The notes beneath the pieces were generated by a model, which saw only the letters and a list, made by a program, of their open reading frames with translations, did no database searches and had not been told where the DNA came from. Positions 50,274-59,165 of a stretch of 64,000 nucleotides of DNA are shown here, piece after piece; the first letter of the stretch is position 1; every line of letters starts with the position of its first letter. Position numbers and translations under genes: made by a program. This stretch comes from Tritrichomonas musculus. Its lineage: Eukaryota > Parabasalia > Tritrichomonadida > Tritrichomonadidae. The stretch is taken from contig JAPFFF010000004.1 of NCBI GenBank assembly GCA_039105265.1, forward strand, positions 3,472,001 through 3,536,000, written 5' to 3'.

Positions 50274-52685
50274 ATGTCTTCTTTATCTTCAATATGCGAA
50301 ACTCTAGAAACAAAAGCAGAAAATAATGCTTCATTCGATAAAATTCTTTTAGACTATTTGGTGTTAATTTCATCGGAAAAAATTGATATTTGTAAATATG
50401 CTCGCGATCCCTATTTACGCCGTTTCACGCAACTCGCTTTTCAGCCTTTTATGCGCTTAAATACGCATTCAAAACCGCAATTCCGAGCCAATGTACTTGA
50501 GATTATTAAATTTTTTGAATCGTTATTTATGATTCACCCAGCATTTCTTGACTGTGCAGCATCAGTTTTACCAATTGATACCGTATTACAAATAGTGCTA
50601 CCGATTGGAGATAATGATCTCACAAGAGGTGTTGTTGGATTTATTGCTCATATTTGTACAGCGCCATCAATCCTCGCATCTTCAGCAACGTCAGCTAAAG
50701 TAATTTCAGATTGTATTCTTTCAATGATAAATGTTCCAGTTTTATCGGGATATTCTATAGTTATGTTAGCAGGATTAATTCGATTCTCTCCAATATTTGA
50801 AACTACCATTAAATCCTCATCTGAACTTCGTAAATATAAAAATATTCTCTCCAATGCATTATCGTGTGATGATCATGTAAGTGTAGTTGCTTCTATTTCG
50901 GCTTTGCTCACTCTATTTCCACGAAGTGTTGATCTTGATACAGCGAAAGTAGCTGCACTGCATGCAATAAATGTTTCAAATAGTAATGTTCTACTTTTAA
51001 AATCTGCCTTATGGATTTATGTTGAAGTTACACGTGAAAATGGAATTACATCTAATGATATTTTGTCTCTTATGAAATTAGCTTCATCTAACGTTGGTTG
51101 GAAAGCTTTTTGTTTATTTGAAACTCTCAATTGTATTTTAGCAAATGGAGGAATTAATGTTCTCGATATGGAAAAAGATATTAGGCTACAAAAAATTATA
51201 CGTTTTATTTTATCTCAAAGATATGGCTTTGTGGCCTATTCAGCGATTCGATTTGTTCAACAATTAGTTGAGCATGATGAAAAATTATTTGATCAGTTGA
51301 AAGACTGTGAAAAATTAACAATTAGAGCTCTTGAAATAGCATCAGCGCCATCTCTTTCCGTTGATATTGATTTAATTGAATGTTCAGTTGTTCTTCTTCG
51401 TTTTATATCAAAGTCAAAGGAATGTTTTGAAACAGTGAAATCTGTCTTACTAGCAAATGAAGAAAATGTTTTTGTTGCTTTTCAAAGGAGCATTGAATCA
51501 AACCGTTCATACGCTTCTCTTCAATTCTTTTTATTTCTGGCAGATATTTCGAGGTCTTTGATTGAATGGAATAAAAGATTAAGACTAATTGTCATCGATA
51601 GTCAATTTGGTGCTCTTTTAGCGCATGTTCTTGAAAAATCAACAGATCGTCAAACAATTTGTGATGGAATAAGAGCTGTTGCTATTATTTCTAATTTTTC
51701 AGAAGAATCTAATATTACAGATGGCGAACTTCTCTTTGATTGTATTGTTTCAGGATTTGCTGTTGTTAATTTACAGAATCAAAAAGATGCTCGAATTTTT
51801 AAAGCTGCAACAACAGATCAAATTGCTAAAAATGAAGAAGATATTTTTGCTCTAAAAAGTCAAGTTGAAGTAAAAGAAGTCGAATTTCAATCAATGAAAA
51901 ATGCTGCAGATAATGCAATTAATAAATGTCAGCAACAAGAAAATAAAATGGCTGAAATGGCATCTCAAATAAGTGAATTAAAAGCAAAACTAGAAAACGT
52001 TCAAGATAATCTCAATAAAAAGCAAAAAGAGTTTGATGACTTATCAAATAATTATAATATTCTTCAAAAAGAAAATGCCGAGCAAAAAAACGTTCTTAAT
52101 ATGAATTCTACTCAAATTATTTCATTGAACGAGAATATTAAAAAATATACAGAAATAGAAAAGGAAAAAAGTCGAATTGATCGAGATAATGCACAATATG
52201 AACAAAAAGTGGCAAACTTTCAACAAACAATCGATCAATTAAACGAAAAAATCAAATCTTTGAATGATTCGATTGCTAATTATAAAAATAAATTTAAAGA
52301 AAATAAAGCACAGTTAGCAGACCAATTAGCTGCGTTACAAAAAAGTGAAAGTGAGCGAGAAAAAATCAATCTTCAGATGATAGCAATGAAAGAAAAAATG
52401 GATTCTTACGATCAAGCTCATGATAGTGAAAAAGAGAAATATAATCTGCTTAAGACCAAAGTAAGAGAATTAAGCAAAACAGTTGAATCTTTGAGATCTC
52501 AATCTAATGATTTAAGAGCTCAGTTAGATGCTGAGGAACAAAAAAATAATGAATTAAATGGCCAACTAACTATATTATTAACAGAGAGAAAGCAATGGGA
52601 GCTAGTGACTCAATTTGTACATCGAATTACAGATGAAAATCCAGTGCCATCAGAACAGCTTATTACTTTATTTCATGATACATGA
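50274..52685 (+). CDS. p115/Uso1-like tethering protein (armadillo head, coiled-coil tail)
   Basis: 803 residues. The first about 510 are all-helical repeats like an armadillo array; from about 520 to 775 there is a long coiled coil (Glu/Lys/Gln heptads), then a short C-terminal tail. This head-tail layout and size match Uso1/p115, which tethers COPI/COPII vesicles at the Golgi together with ARF-family and Rab GTPases and SNAREs. I see no single diagnostic motif, so the name is tentative; another arm-repeat plus coiled-coil protein is possible. Confidence 0.55.
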   Translation: MSSLSSICETLETKAENNASFDKILLDYLVLISSEKIDICKYARDPYLRRFTQLAFQPFMRLNTHSKPQFRANVLEIIKFFESLFMIHPAFLDCAASVLPIDTVLQIVLPIGDNDLTRGVVGFIAHICTAPSILASSATSAKVISDCILSMINVPVLSGYSIVMLAGLIRFSPIFETTIKSSSELRKYKNILSNALSCDDHVSVVASISALLTLFPRSVDLDTAKVAALHAINVSNSNVLLLKSALWIYVEVTRENGITSNDILSLMKLASSNVGWKAFCLFETLNCILANGGINVLDMEKDIRLQKIIRFILSQRYGFVAYSAIRFVQQLVEHDEKLFDQLKDCEKLTIRALEIASAPSLSVDIDLIECSVVLLRFISKSKECFETVKSVLLANEENVFVAFQRSIESNRSYASLQFFLFLADISRSLIEWNKRLRLIVIDSQFGALLAHVLEKSTDRQTICDGIRAVAIISNFSEESNITDGELLFDCIVSGFAVVNLQNQKDARIFKAATTDQIAKNEEDIFALKSQVEVKEVEFQSMKNAADNAINKCQQQENKMAEMASQISELKAKLENVQDNLNKKQKEFDDLSNNYNILQKENAEQKNVLNMNSTQIISLNENIKKYTEIEKEKSRIDRDNAQYEQKVANFQQTIDQLNEKIKSLNDSIANYKNKFKENKAQLADQLAALQKSESEREKINLQMIAMKEKMDSYDQAHDSEKEKYNLLKTKVRELSKTVESLRSQSNDLRAQLDAEEQKNNELNGQLTILLTERKQWELVTQFVHRITDENPVPSEQLITLFHDT

Positions 52686-52823
52686 AATATAATGTTTTCC
52701 CTCTTCATTATGTTTTGTCAATAAATGTAATTAATATTTTGTTAATTTCTCTTTCATTTTTGAAATTTTCATTGAAAGGACGTTAAGTATTAAGTTCGTT
52801 AAATCTAAATCTTAATATCAATT

Positions 52824-53690
52824 ATGGGAAAAGGGTATTATGAGAAATTTCTCCAATCAAAATCTAGTAAAAGTAAAAAATCAACAACAAGTCAGACAAA
52901 GAAACGAGCTGTAAAACCTACAAGTCAAAATATTTTTACCGATATTCAAGTTTCAGCATATCAATGGCTTCATGATAAAGGAATTTTGCCATTAATTGAT
53001 GATCTCACAAAGCAAAATCTTGTGTCATCTCTTATGGACAAGAATTTTCTAGCGATATTTAAAATTGGTGCAGTTTTTAAAGTTTTTGTTACTCCTCCAA
53101 AAAATGCGCAATTATCAAGAGTTATGATCCCCCTTCAAAGATTAGTAGATGAAATGAAAGAGAAGCGTATAATACCGATTGATATTAATCATGAACTTAT
53201 TGCTAAAGGAAATCCAGATGAAATTTTGAGGTTTCTTACATTTTCTTATGAATTTTCTGTTATTGGTGATGAGATGGATGGCTTACCAGTTCGTTTAAGA
53301 AAGATATCAGATTTTTTATTATCGTTAGGCATTTATCCTCCTCCAAATGCAGGAAAAACATGGTTCAACAACATGCGTCCATTATATTTGATTGAAGATC
53401 CTATTCGTAATGGTGAATTATTTAGGTCATTATGTGTTGTCATTCGACCAGAAATATATGAATCAAAGCCACCTCCTGCAAAAACTCCGAGGGAAATGGC
53501 TGAGAGAATTAGGCAAGCACTTGTGATCCTCAACGAAGAAGGTTTGATTGATGATGATGATGTTTTGAATGCTGACTCCATTGTTAGGGGAACAACAGAT
53601 ACTGCAGAAAAAATCATTGAAAAAATTATGAATTCATATGAAAAACGGGCACAAGCCTCAATCAATGGTTTGTCAATCAAATTTGTTTGA
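52824..53690 (+). CDS. 288-aa protein, possible calponin-homology-like folds
   Basis: A basic Ser/Lys-rich head (1-35) is followed by helical sequence. Residues 42-140 (AYQWLHDKGILPLIDDLTKQNLVSSLMDKNFLAIF) and 180-265 (DPIRNGELFRSLCVVIRPEIY) have the helix-loop pattern seen in calponin-homology domains (W, DL, NG, LC), but the match is weak. If right, it could bind microtubules or actin. Otherwise an unrecognised conserved protein. It converges on the surface-protein gene with 230 bp between. Confidence 0.45.
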   Translation: MGKGYYEKFLQSKSSKSKKSTTSQTKKRAVKPTSQNIFTDIQVSAYQWLHDKGILPLIDDLTKQNLVSSLMDKNFLAIFKIGAVFKVFVTPPKNAQLSRVMIPLQRLVDEMKEKRIIPIDINHELIAKGNPDEILRFLTFSYEFSVIGDEMDGLPVRLRKISDFLLSLGIYPPPNAGKTWFNNMRPLYLIEDPIRNGELFRSLCVVIRPEIYESKPPPAKTPREMAERIRQALVILNEEGLIDDDDVLNADSIVRGTTDTAEKIIEKIMNSYEKRAQASINGLSIKFV

Positions 53691-53920
53691 AAGCTAATGC
53701 ATACCCGAGTTACAGGTAAAATTTTAATAGAGTTTCTCTTCATCTTGTTAGTATTTCATAGAACTAATAAAAGCATGAATATTTTAAATAAAACATGCGA
53801 ATTATTTTTAGTTATCAATAAAAAAAAATTGAGTAAGAAAAAAGATTTTGTTACTATTGATTCATGAATAACATCACAGTTTACTATAATAATATAATAA
53901 ATAAATAAAATGATAAAAAA

Positions 53921-56176
53921 TTAAACATTTGAATCGTCAGATTGATTCAATAAAGGTGTATTAACATCATCATTAGTGAGCTTATTTGCGATTGATTCTT
54001 GTTTGTCTATCAAATTAGTTCTACTTTTAGATTTTGTTTTCTTCAAATTAAGTTTTTCTGTTTCAACTTTACTGTCATCTCCCAATAGATCATTATTCTT
54101 AAGAGTATTTTTTCTTGATAAACTCTTTTTGGGAGCATTATCATTATTATTATTTTTAGTTGATTTTAAATTTTGACTTATACTCGAATTCACAGTTGTC
54201 GAGAAATCGTCATCACTATTTAAGCTTAAATCTTGTTCGAATGACATGTATCGATCAGATAATTCAGATTCATCCATACCAGCAGTTATATCAGAATCAT
54301 CGAAATTACTTTCAGTTTCTTCAAGTTCTTTCGCTCTTAATTCTCTCTCTAGTTCATCTTGTTTCTCCTTTTCTCTATCACGCTTGTTCTGCTTCAAAAA
54401 TTTGGAGAAAAATCCCAAAATTGCTGATACAAATAAAGCGATAAAAGTGACAATCATTCCAATCATCGCATTTCTATTAACTGCAGCTGGATCTTTAGAA
54501 GCAGTTGGAACAGGAATGATTGGGACTTCAGGTAATTCTGTCATGTTTACCCAAAAACACATTTCTTGTGTTTTATTATCAGTTCCTGTCGGTTCGCCAT
54601 CATTATCAAGAGCCCAAAAATATTCCCAAACGCCATTTTCACTAAAACTAGGATTATCTGAAATAAATGAAATTTTTGAATTAACGATAGGAATCATTTC
54701 AATGCCACACATAATTTTGACTGGATTGCAAAGAATGTCTTCATATGTCTCATTCGCATTTGCAATGTTTTCTATAGGCTCTTCATCGCTAAAAATAATA
54801 TTAGGAATGCCTTTTGCGGTAACTAATGAATAATCAGCTATTTTAATGGTAGGAAAGCCGCTTTTCATGTTCCATATAATTTTAAGAAAAGCTGTGTTCT
54901 TGTCGAACCGAATTTTTGAATCGATTGTTAAATTTACGCCAGGTCGAACATTAAAATTACCATTGATGTTAATGTCATTTTTACCAGGAAAGGTGAAAGT
55001 TAAATTGTCCATAATACTAAGTTCGTTAACCTGGAATCTTTTATTTTTAACGTCTGTGCGATATACTAATGATGATTCATTGCAAAATCTCATGTGTTCG
55101 AAAAATATAGAACTGCTTTTATCAGTGTGCGCAAAAGTTGTCTCTTCTGTGATATTCCATGGAACAGTGAACGTTACATCAGATGGCGAATTTACAATTA
55201 CATGCCGGGGTGATTTTTTGCCACTTAAAATAGAATTTGTATTTGATTGACTGTAATAAAGATCATGCTTGCCGTAACTGAATCCAATAGGAAGATCTGT
55301 ATCATCTTCATTACAATTTACGTAAATTGTTTTAGTGCCATCATAAACAATCTGAATACCCTCATTTTTGAGGGTAATGTTTTCATTCCAGCCACCGGAA
55401 AATGTAACATTATTTACACTTGAGTAAATTTTGAATCCAAGAGTAGGTAAATCTTCTGTGCTATTCAATTTAAAATTTATATGATCTGTAAATTCAGTTA
55501 CAACATCAATTTTGCCCATAAATTGCTTGTGGTAAAACAGTATATCTGACTCTCGATCTGATTCATTGTAAACTTGCGTATATTCATTACAAAAATAAAA
55601 ATTAGAAAATACTGGTGTGTGTATACCCGTGATCCAGCGTTCTTTAAGTTCAATAATTGTTACGTCATAAAAATCAAATTGAGAAAGTGGTTTAAAAATG
55701 TCTGAGTCGAAAACATAGCCCGAAAGAAATATAACATCATTGAAGACAAGAGTATATGTATGAACCGTAGAAGTTGTATGAATCATCGTTGTATTAAATG
55801 GTTTTAGTTTAAGATTATAAAATGTAAGTGAATGTAAATCATCAAATTGTGCAACTTCAAAATCAAAAGTAACTATGTCATTAACTTCAGGTTGAGTAAC
55901 ATTTATATTTAAATTGACATTATCAGAAAAGTTAGCAACCGTAATTAGAGTAGAAAGATCAATGGGTAAATCTGGTACATTTCCAACGCCAATAAAAACA
56001 TATTCATTTGGTTCTAGATTATCTTTAATTAATGAAAAGTCGGATGAATTAAATAAGATCTTATTGATACCGGAACTATTTAGTGGAGGCCAACTATCAC
56101 AGTCATTATGATCTGTTTCATTTCCTGATATGCAAACATTGATAACACTTGCTAAAATAGTTAGAACTATTAACAT
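53921..56176 (-). CDS. Type I membrane glycoprotein, unrecognised ectodomain
   Basis: 751 residues. Signal peptide at 1-17 (MLIVLTILASVINVCIS), ectodomain of about 545 residues with more than a dozen N-x-S/T sites and few Cys, one transmembrane helix at about 567-590 (AMIGMIVTFIALFVSAILGFF), then a 160-residue cytosolic tail that is highly charged: KRDREKEKQDELERELRAKELEE and later Ser/Asn/Lys-rich. The ectodomain looks beta-rich. Protists of this type have large families of such surface proteins; I recognise no adhesion domain. Role at the cell surface or in the endomembrane system is inferred. Confidence 0.75.
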   Translation of the reverse strand: MLIVLTILASVINVCISGNETDHNDCDSWPPLNSSGINKILFNSSDFSLIKDNLEPNEYVFIGVGNVPDLPIDLSTLITVANFSDNVNLNINVTQPEVNDIVTFDFEVAQFDDLHSLTFYNLKLKPFNTTMIHTTSTVHTYTLVFNDVIFLSGYVFDSDIFKPLSQFDFYDVTIIELKERWITGIHTPVFSNFYFCNEYTQVYNESDRESDILFYHKQFMGKIDVVTEFTDHINFKLNSTEDLPTLGFKIYSSVNNVTFSGGWNENITLKNEGIQIVYDGTKTIYVNCNEDDTDLPIGFSYGKHDLYYSQSNTNSILSGKKSPRHVIVNSPSDVTFTVPWNITEETTFAHTDKSSSIFFEHMRFCNESSLVYRTDVKNKRFQVNELSIMDNLTFTFPGKNDININGNFNVRPGVNLTIDSKIRFDKNTAFLKIIWNMKSGFPTIKIADYSLVTAKGIPNIIFSDEEPIENIANANETYEDILCNPVKIMCGIEMIPIVNSKISFISDNPSFSENGVWEYFWALDNDGEPTGTDNKTQEMCFWVNMTELPEVPIIPVPTASKDPAAVNRNAMIGMIVTFIALFVSAILGFFSKFLKQNKRDREKEKQDELERELRAKELEETESNFDDSDITAGMDESELSDRYMSFEQDLSLNSDDDFSTTVNSSISQNLKSTKNNNNDNAPKKSLSRKNTLKNNDLLGDDSKVETEKLNLKKTKSKSRTNLIDKQESIANKLTNDDVNTPLLNQSDDSNV

Positions 56177-56394
56177 TTAAGTTTAATAATATAAAATTTT
56201 TGAAATTATAAACTTTCATAAATTGTTTACTTTCACAAATTTTTGAAATATACGATAATTCACTTTTTTCACAAAAAAAAAAAATGATATTGATTAGTAT
56301 ATACCTTAAAAATAAAATGACGAAATACAAAATTTATTCATAAATAAAAAATATTTTTTTTCTCTTTTGATGAATCTATTCCCTAAATAAATTA

Positions 56395-58686
56395 TCAATC
56401 ATTAATTTTACATAAAATTTCAAGATCAAGGTTTGGGCAAGCTAACTGTATAATTAACTTTAAAATAGCTACAATATCAGTAACATCTATAAAATCCTTG
56501 TAATAATTATTATTTAAGAAATCGTGTAAAAAAACAAAATTAGTAACTATCTTTCCTGGGTTCATTAACCAGTAAAAAGCAGCTTCTGATGGAATAAATT
56601 GGTCTGCCCCAATTTCACCTTTTTCTGGAGGAAATCTTCTTATTAAACAACTTCGAATTTGGTATAAATAAAAGTTATATACGGACGCTTTTCTGAGAGG
56701 ATAAGATTCTTCAGAAGCATCAGTAAGTATTTCACATAAACAACCATCACTTTTAAATTGATTTATTTGTTCTATAAGCCAACGATTAGTATCAAATTTT
56801 AGTGGTTGCTTTGTAATAGCAAAATTTTTTTCAAAAAAAACTTGTGGATTTTGTGATATATAGTTGGAAACGTCGATATCAGCTTGATTAAGGTTTCTTC
56901 TAGATGCTATAAAGTTATTTATATTAAAATTTTTGGTTAGTCTTGAGTATATAATATCTTTTGAATTTGATAGCTCCTTTCCTATACTTTTTAAGACACT
57001 TTCGATGTCTTTGATTAAAAGTATTGGTTTATTATAATACTTTTCCACAGAATCTTCCTCAAGTATAGAAATTTGTTTTGGTAAGAAATTTGATGTTAAT
57101 AAAAAATTAGCGGATATTGAAAAAATTGATACTGATTTCGAATTTAAACTTGATAATTTGGGACTTATTATAAGAGCTGAATCAAAATTCTTTTCTGTTT
57201 GAATTATGCTAAATCTCATGGTTTGTTTTTGTTTATTAATTTTTTTTGATATTGCAGTAAATGCACTAAGTGCTCTGATTTCTTTTGTTCTGTCGAGAAC
57301 AGTTTCGTATAGATGGCTAATTATCTTTTGGGGATTATCATAAGTGCAGATTAATTGAACAACTTTGGCGAGCTCAATCCTTTTGGACAAAGACTCAATT
57401 GGGCCTTTATTGACAAGGTAAATATTGAAAAAATCTTCAACTGTTAACCCATCAGGAACGCGATGAAAAATAGGAATTGTATCACAGACTTGTAGAAGAT
57501 GTCGAAGAGCAGCTTTAACTTGGAGACTGTCATTATCCATTGTCATTTCATTAATATTATGAATTGACTGAGCTACAGTTTCATTTTCATGAAAACAATT
57601 ATATACTCGATAAACATTAGGGAAAGTAAATGTATCGGTAGCGCCAGTTATAAAGTCAATAACAGCATAATCAATTGTAGAAAATAAGAAAGGCTGAAAA
57701 AGCGAAGGTGCATTTTTTTTATCTTCATCATTAAAGAAAAAATCATCATCAAAAGAATTTTCTAATAAATTGTCCATTTTCTGATCATTTTGTATATTAT
57801 AATTATCGAACATGATTTGTACTAAGTCATCAAGAATGTTGTTTTCGCTTGAATATGTAAATAAACTTGACATTATTGAAAGATATTCTTTACTTGGAAA
57901 TTGGCCGATGTAAATAAGCAAATAAATTTGAAGAAATGAATTATAATCATTAATATTTTTCAATGCAATTTCAAAAAATGCTTTTGAGATTGTTTGTGCT
58001 GGGTTTGGAGATATTTTTATTATATCGTAAGCAAATTTTGGCAAATAATGAATTTTATCTCTCCAATGTTTTTTTACATGGAGAATAATTTGGTCGAGGT
58101 CATTTGAACTTAAGTTTTTATATAAGCATGATGAAAAAAATGGTTGAAGTGCAAAAGTTATAAAGCTTAAAAAAAAAGGTGAGACAAAAATTGATCTAGC
58201 ATAAACATCAAAATATTTTTTTTCGTGATTTTTATCAATTTCTATTATATGAGTAAAAAATTGAACTAAGTTATCTACATCAAAAGTTGTACAAAAATAA
58301 GAAAAATAAGCTGGAATTGTGGAATATGTTAAGAATTCGATAACGTTTGCATCTGTTATATTGGTTACGTAATTTGAAAATTGCGATATAGTTGGAATTC
58401 TACGATGATCATCAGCAAATATTTCATCTTGACTTATATCAAAGTTAAGCGATCCAATATTTTTATGGAAAATAAACTTCTGAAAGATTTGATAAAATTT
58501 TAAAAAATGATTTTTCTGTGAACTTACATGTTGCCTATATAATATTTGAAGTTTTTGAAATTCCTTCACGCGTGAATAAGTTTCAATTGTATTCATTGAA
58601 CACTCACATTGAAGTTCAAATTGAACTTCTTGAAAAGCTTTTAGAAATTCAAGAGTAACTTCTCCAAAATTAAATGTGCTTTTCAT
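56395..58686 (-). CDS. 763-aa helical protein, possibly VPS9-like at the C terminus
   Basis: 763 residues, mostly helical, no signal or membrane segment. Near the end, EKGEIGADQFIPSEAAFYWLMNP...IVTNFVFLHDF resembles the GAD-(D/Q)-F-x-P core of VPS9 domains, which activate Rab5-type GTPases. The rest of the VPS9 fold is not convincing by eye. Acidic low-complexity at about 300-325 (DDDFFFNDEDKK). If VPS9, it would act in endocytosis, matching other traffic genes nearby. Otherwise unknown. Confidence 0.45.
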   Translation of the reverse strand: MKSTFNFGEVTLEFLKAFQEVQFELQCECSMNTIETYSRVKEFQKLQILYRQHVSSQKNHFLKFYQIFQKFIFHKNIGSLNFDISQDEIFADDHRRIPTISQFSNYVTNITDANVIEFLTYSTIPAYFSYFCTTFDVDNLVQFFTHIIEIDKNHEKKYFDVYARSIFVSPFFLSFITFALQPFFSSCLYKNLSSNDLDQIILHVKKHWRDKIHYLPKFAYDIIKISPNPAQTISKAFFEIALKNINDYNSFLQIYLLIYIGQFPSKEYLSIMSSLFTYSSENNILDDLVQIMFDNYNIQNDQKMDNLLENSFDDDFFFNDEDKKNAPSLFQPFLFSTIDYAVIDFITGATDTFTFPNVYRVYNCFHENETVAQSIHNINEMTMDNDSLQVKAALRHLLQVCDTIPIFHRVPDGLTVEDFFNIYLVNKGPIESLSKRIELAKVVQLICTYDNPQKIISHLYETVLDRTKEIRALSAFTAISKKINKQKQTMRFSIIQTEKNFDSALIISPKLSSLNSKSVSIFSISANFLLTSNFLPKQISILEEDSVEKYYNKPILLIKDIESVLKSIGKELSNSKDIIYSRLTKNFNINNFIASRRNLNQADIDVSNYISQNPQVFFEKNFAITKQPLKFDTNRWLIEQINQFKSDGCLCEILTDASEESYPLRKASVYNFYLYQIRSCLIRRFPPEKGEIGADQFIPSEAAFYWLMNPGKIVTNFVFLHDFLNNNYYKDFIDVTDIVAILKLIIQLACPNLDLEILCKIND

Positions 58687-59165
58687 TATATTAATAGCTT
58701 TTTGTTTAATTTAAAGTAAAGGTAATTTTTTTCTCAACCTTCCTAATTAATCAAATAATTATTGATTTAGAAAAAAATTCGTTAGATTTTTATTTTTTAG
58801 TTAACTATTTTACATCAGAAAAATCTTAAATGTATACCTTTTTTTTCATATTGTCATGCTAATTGATTTTATATCATTTTCTAATGTATAACATTTATGA
58901 AGTTATTTTTGAGCCTATTATATATTCATTAAAAAAAAAACAATCAAACAGATTCTATTTGAGAAAAATATATAGAATATTTGATTGTGTTAAATGATGT
59001 CAATACTTTTATTATCTTCTATCAAGTTGTAATTTCAAGACAATGTAAGATTTGAATGATTATAAACTAAAATTTTAGATACTTGTTATATCAGTTGTAT
59101 GGCCATTTAAATTCATAATTTTGATTGAATAACCTCATAGAATCAAAACTCTGCTTCATTCTAAA
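58687..59165. other. Divergent promoter region
   Basis: 479 bp between two divergent genes. A TTCATTCT initiator-like site is about 8-15 bases before the ATG at 59166. No gene seen. Confidence 0.6.

Noticed and set aside
54246-54833. 195-codon frame on the plus strand
   Set aside because: Antisense to the surface-glycoprotein gene, whose signal peptide and membrane helix show the real strand.
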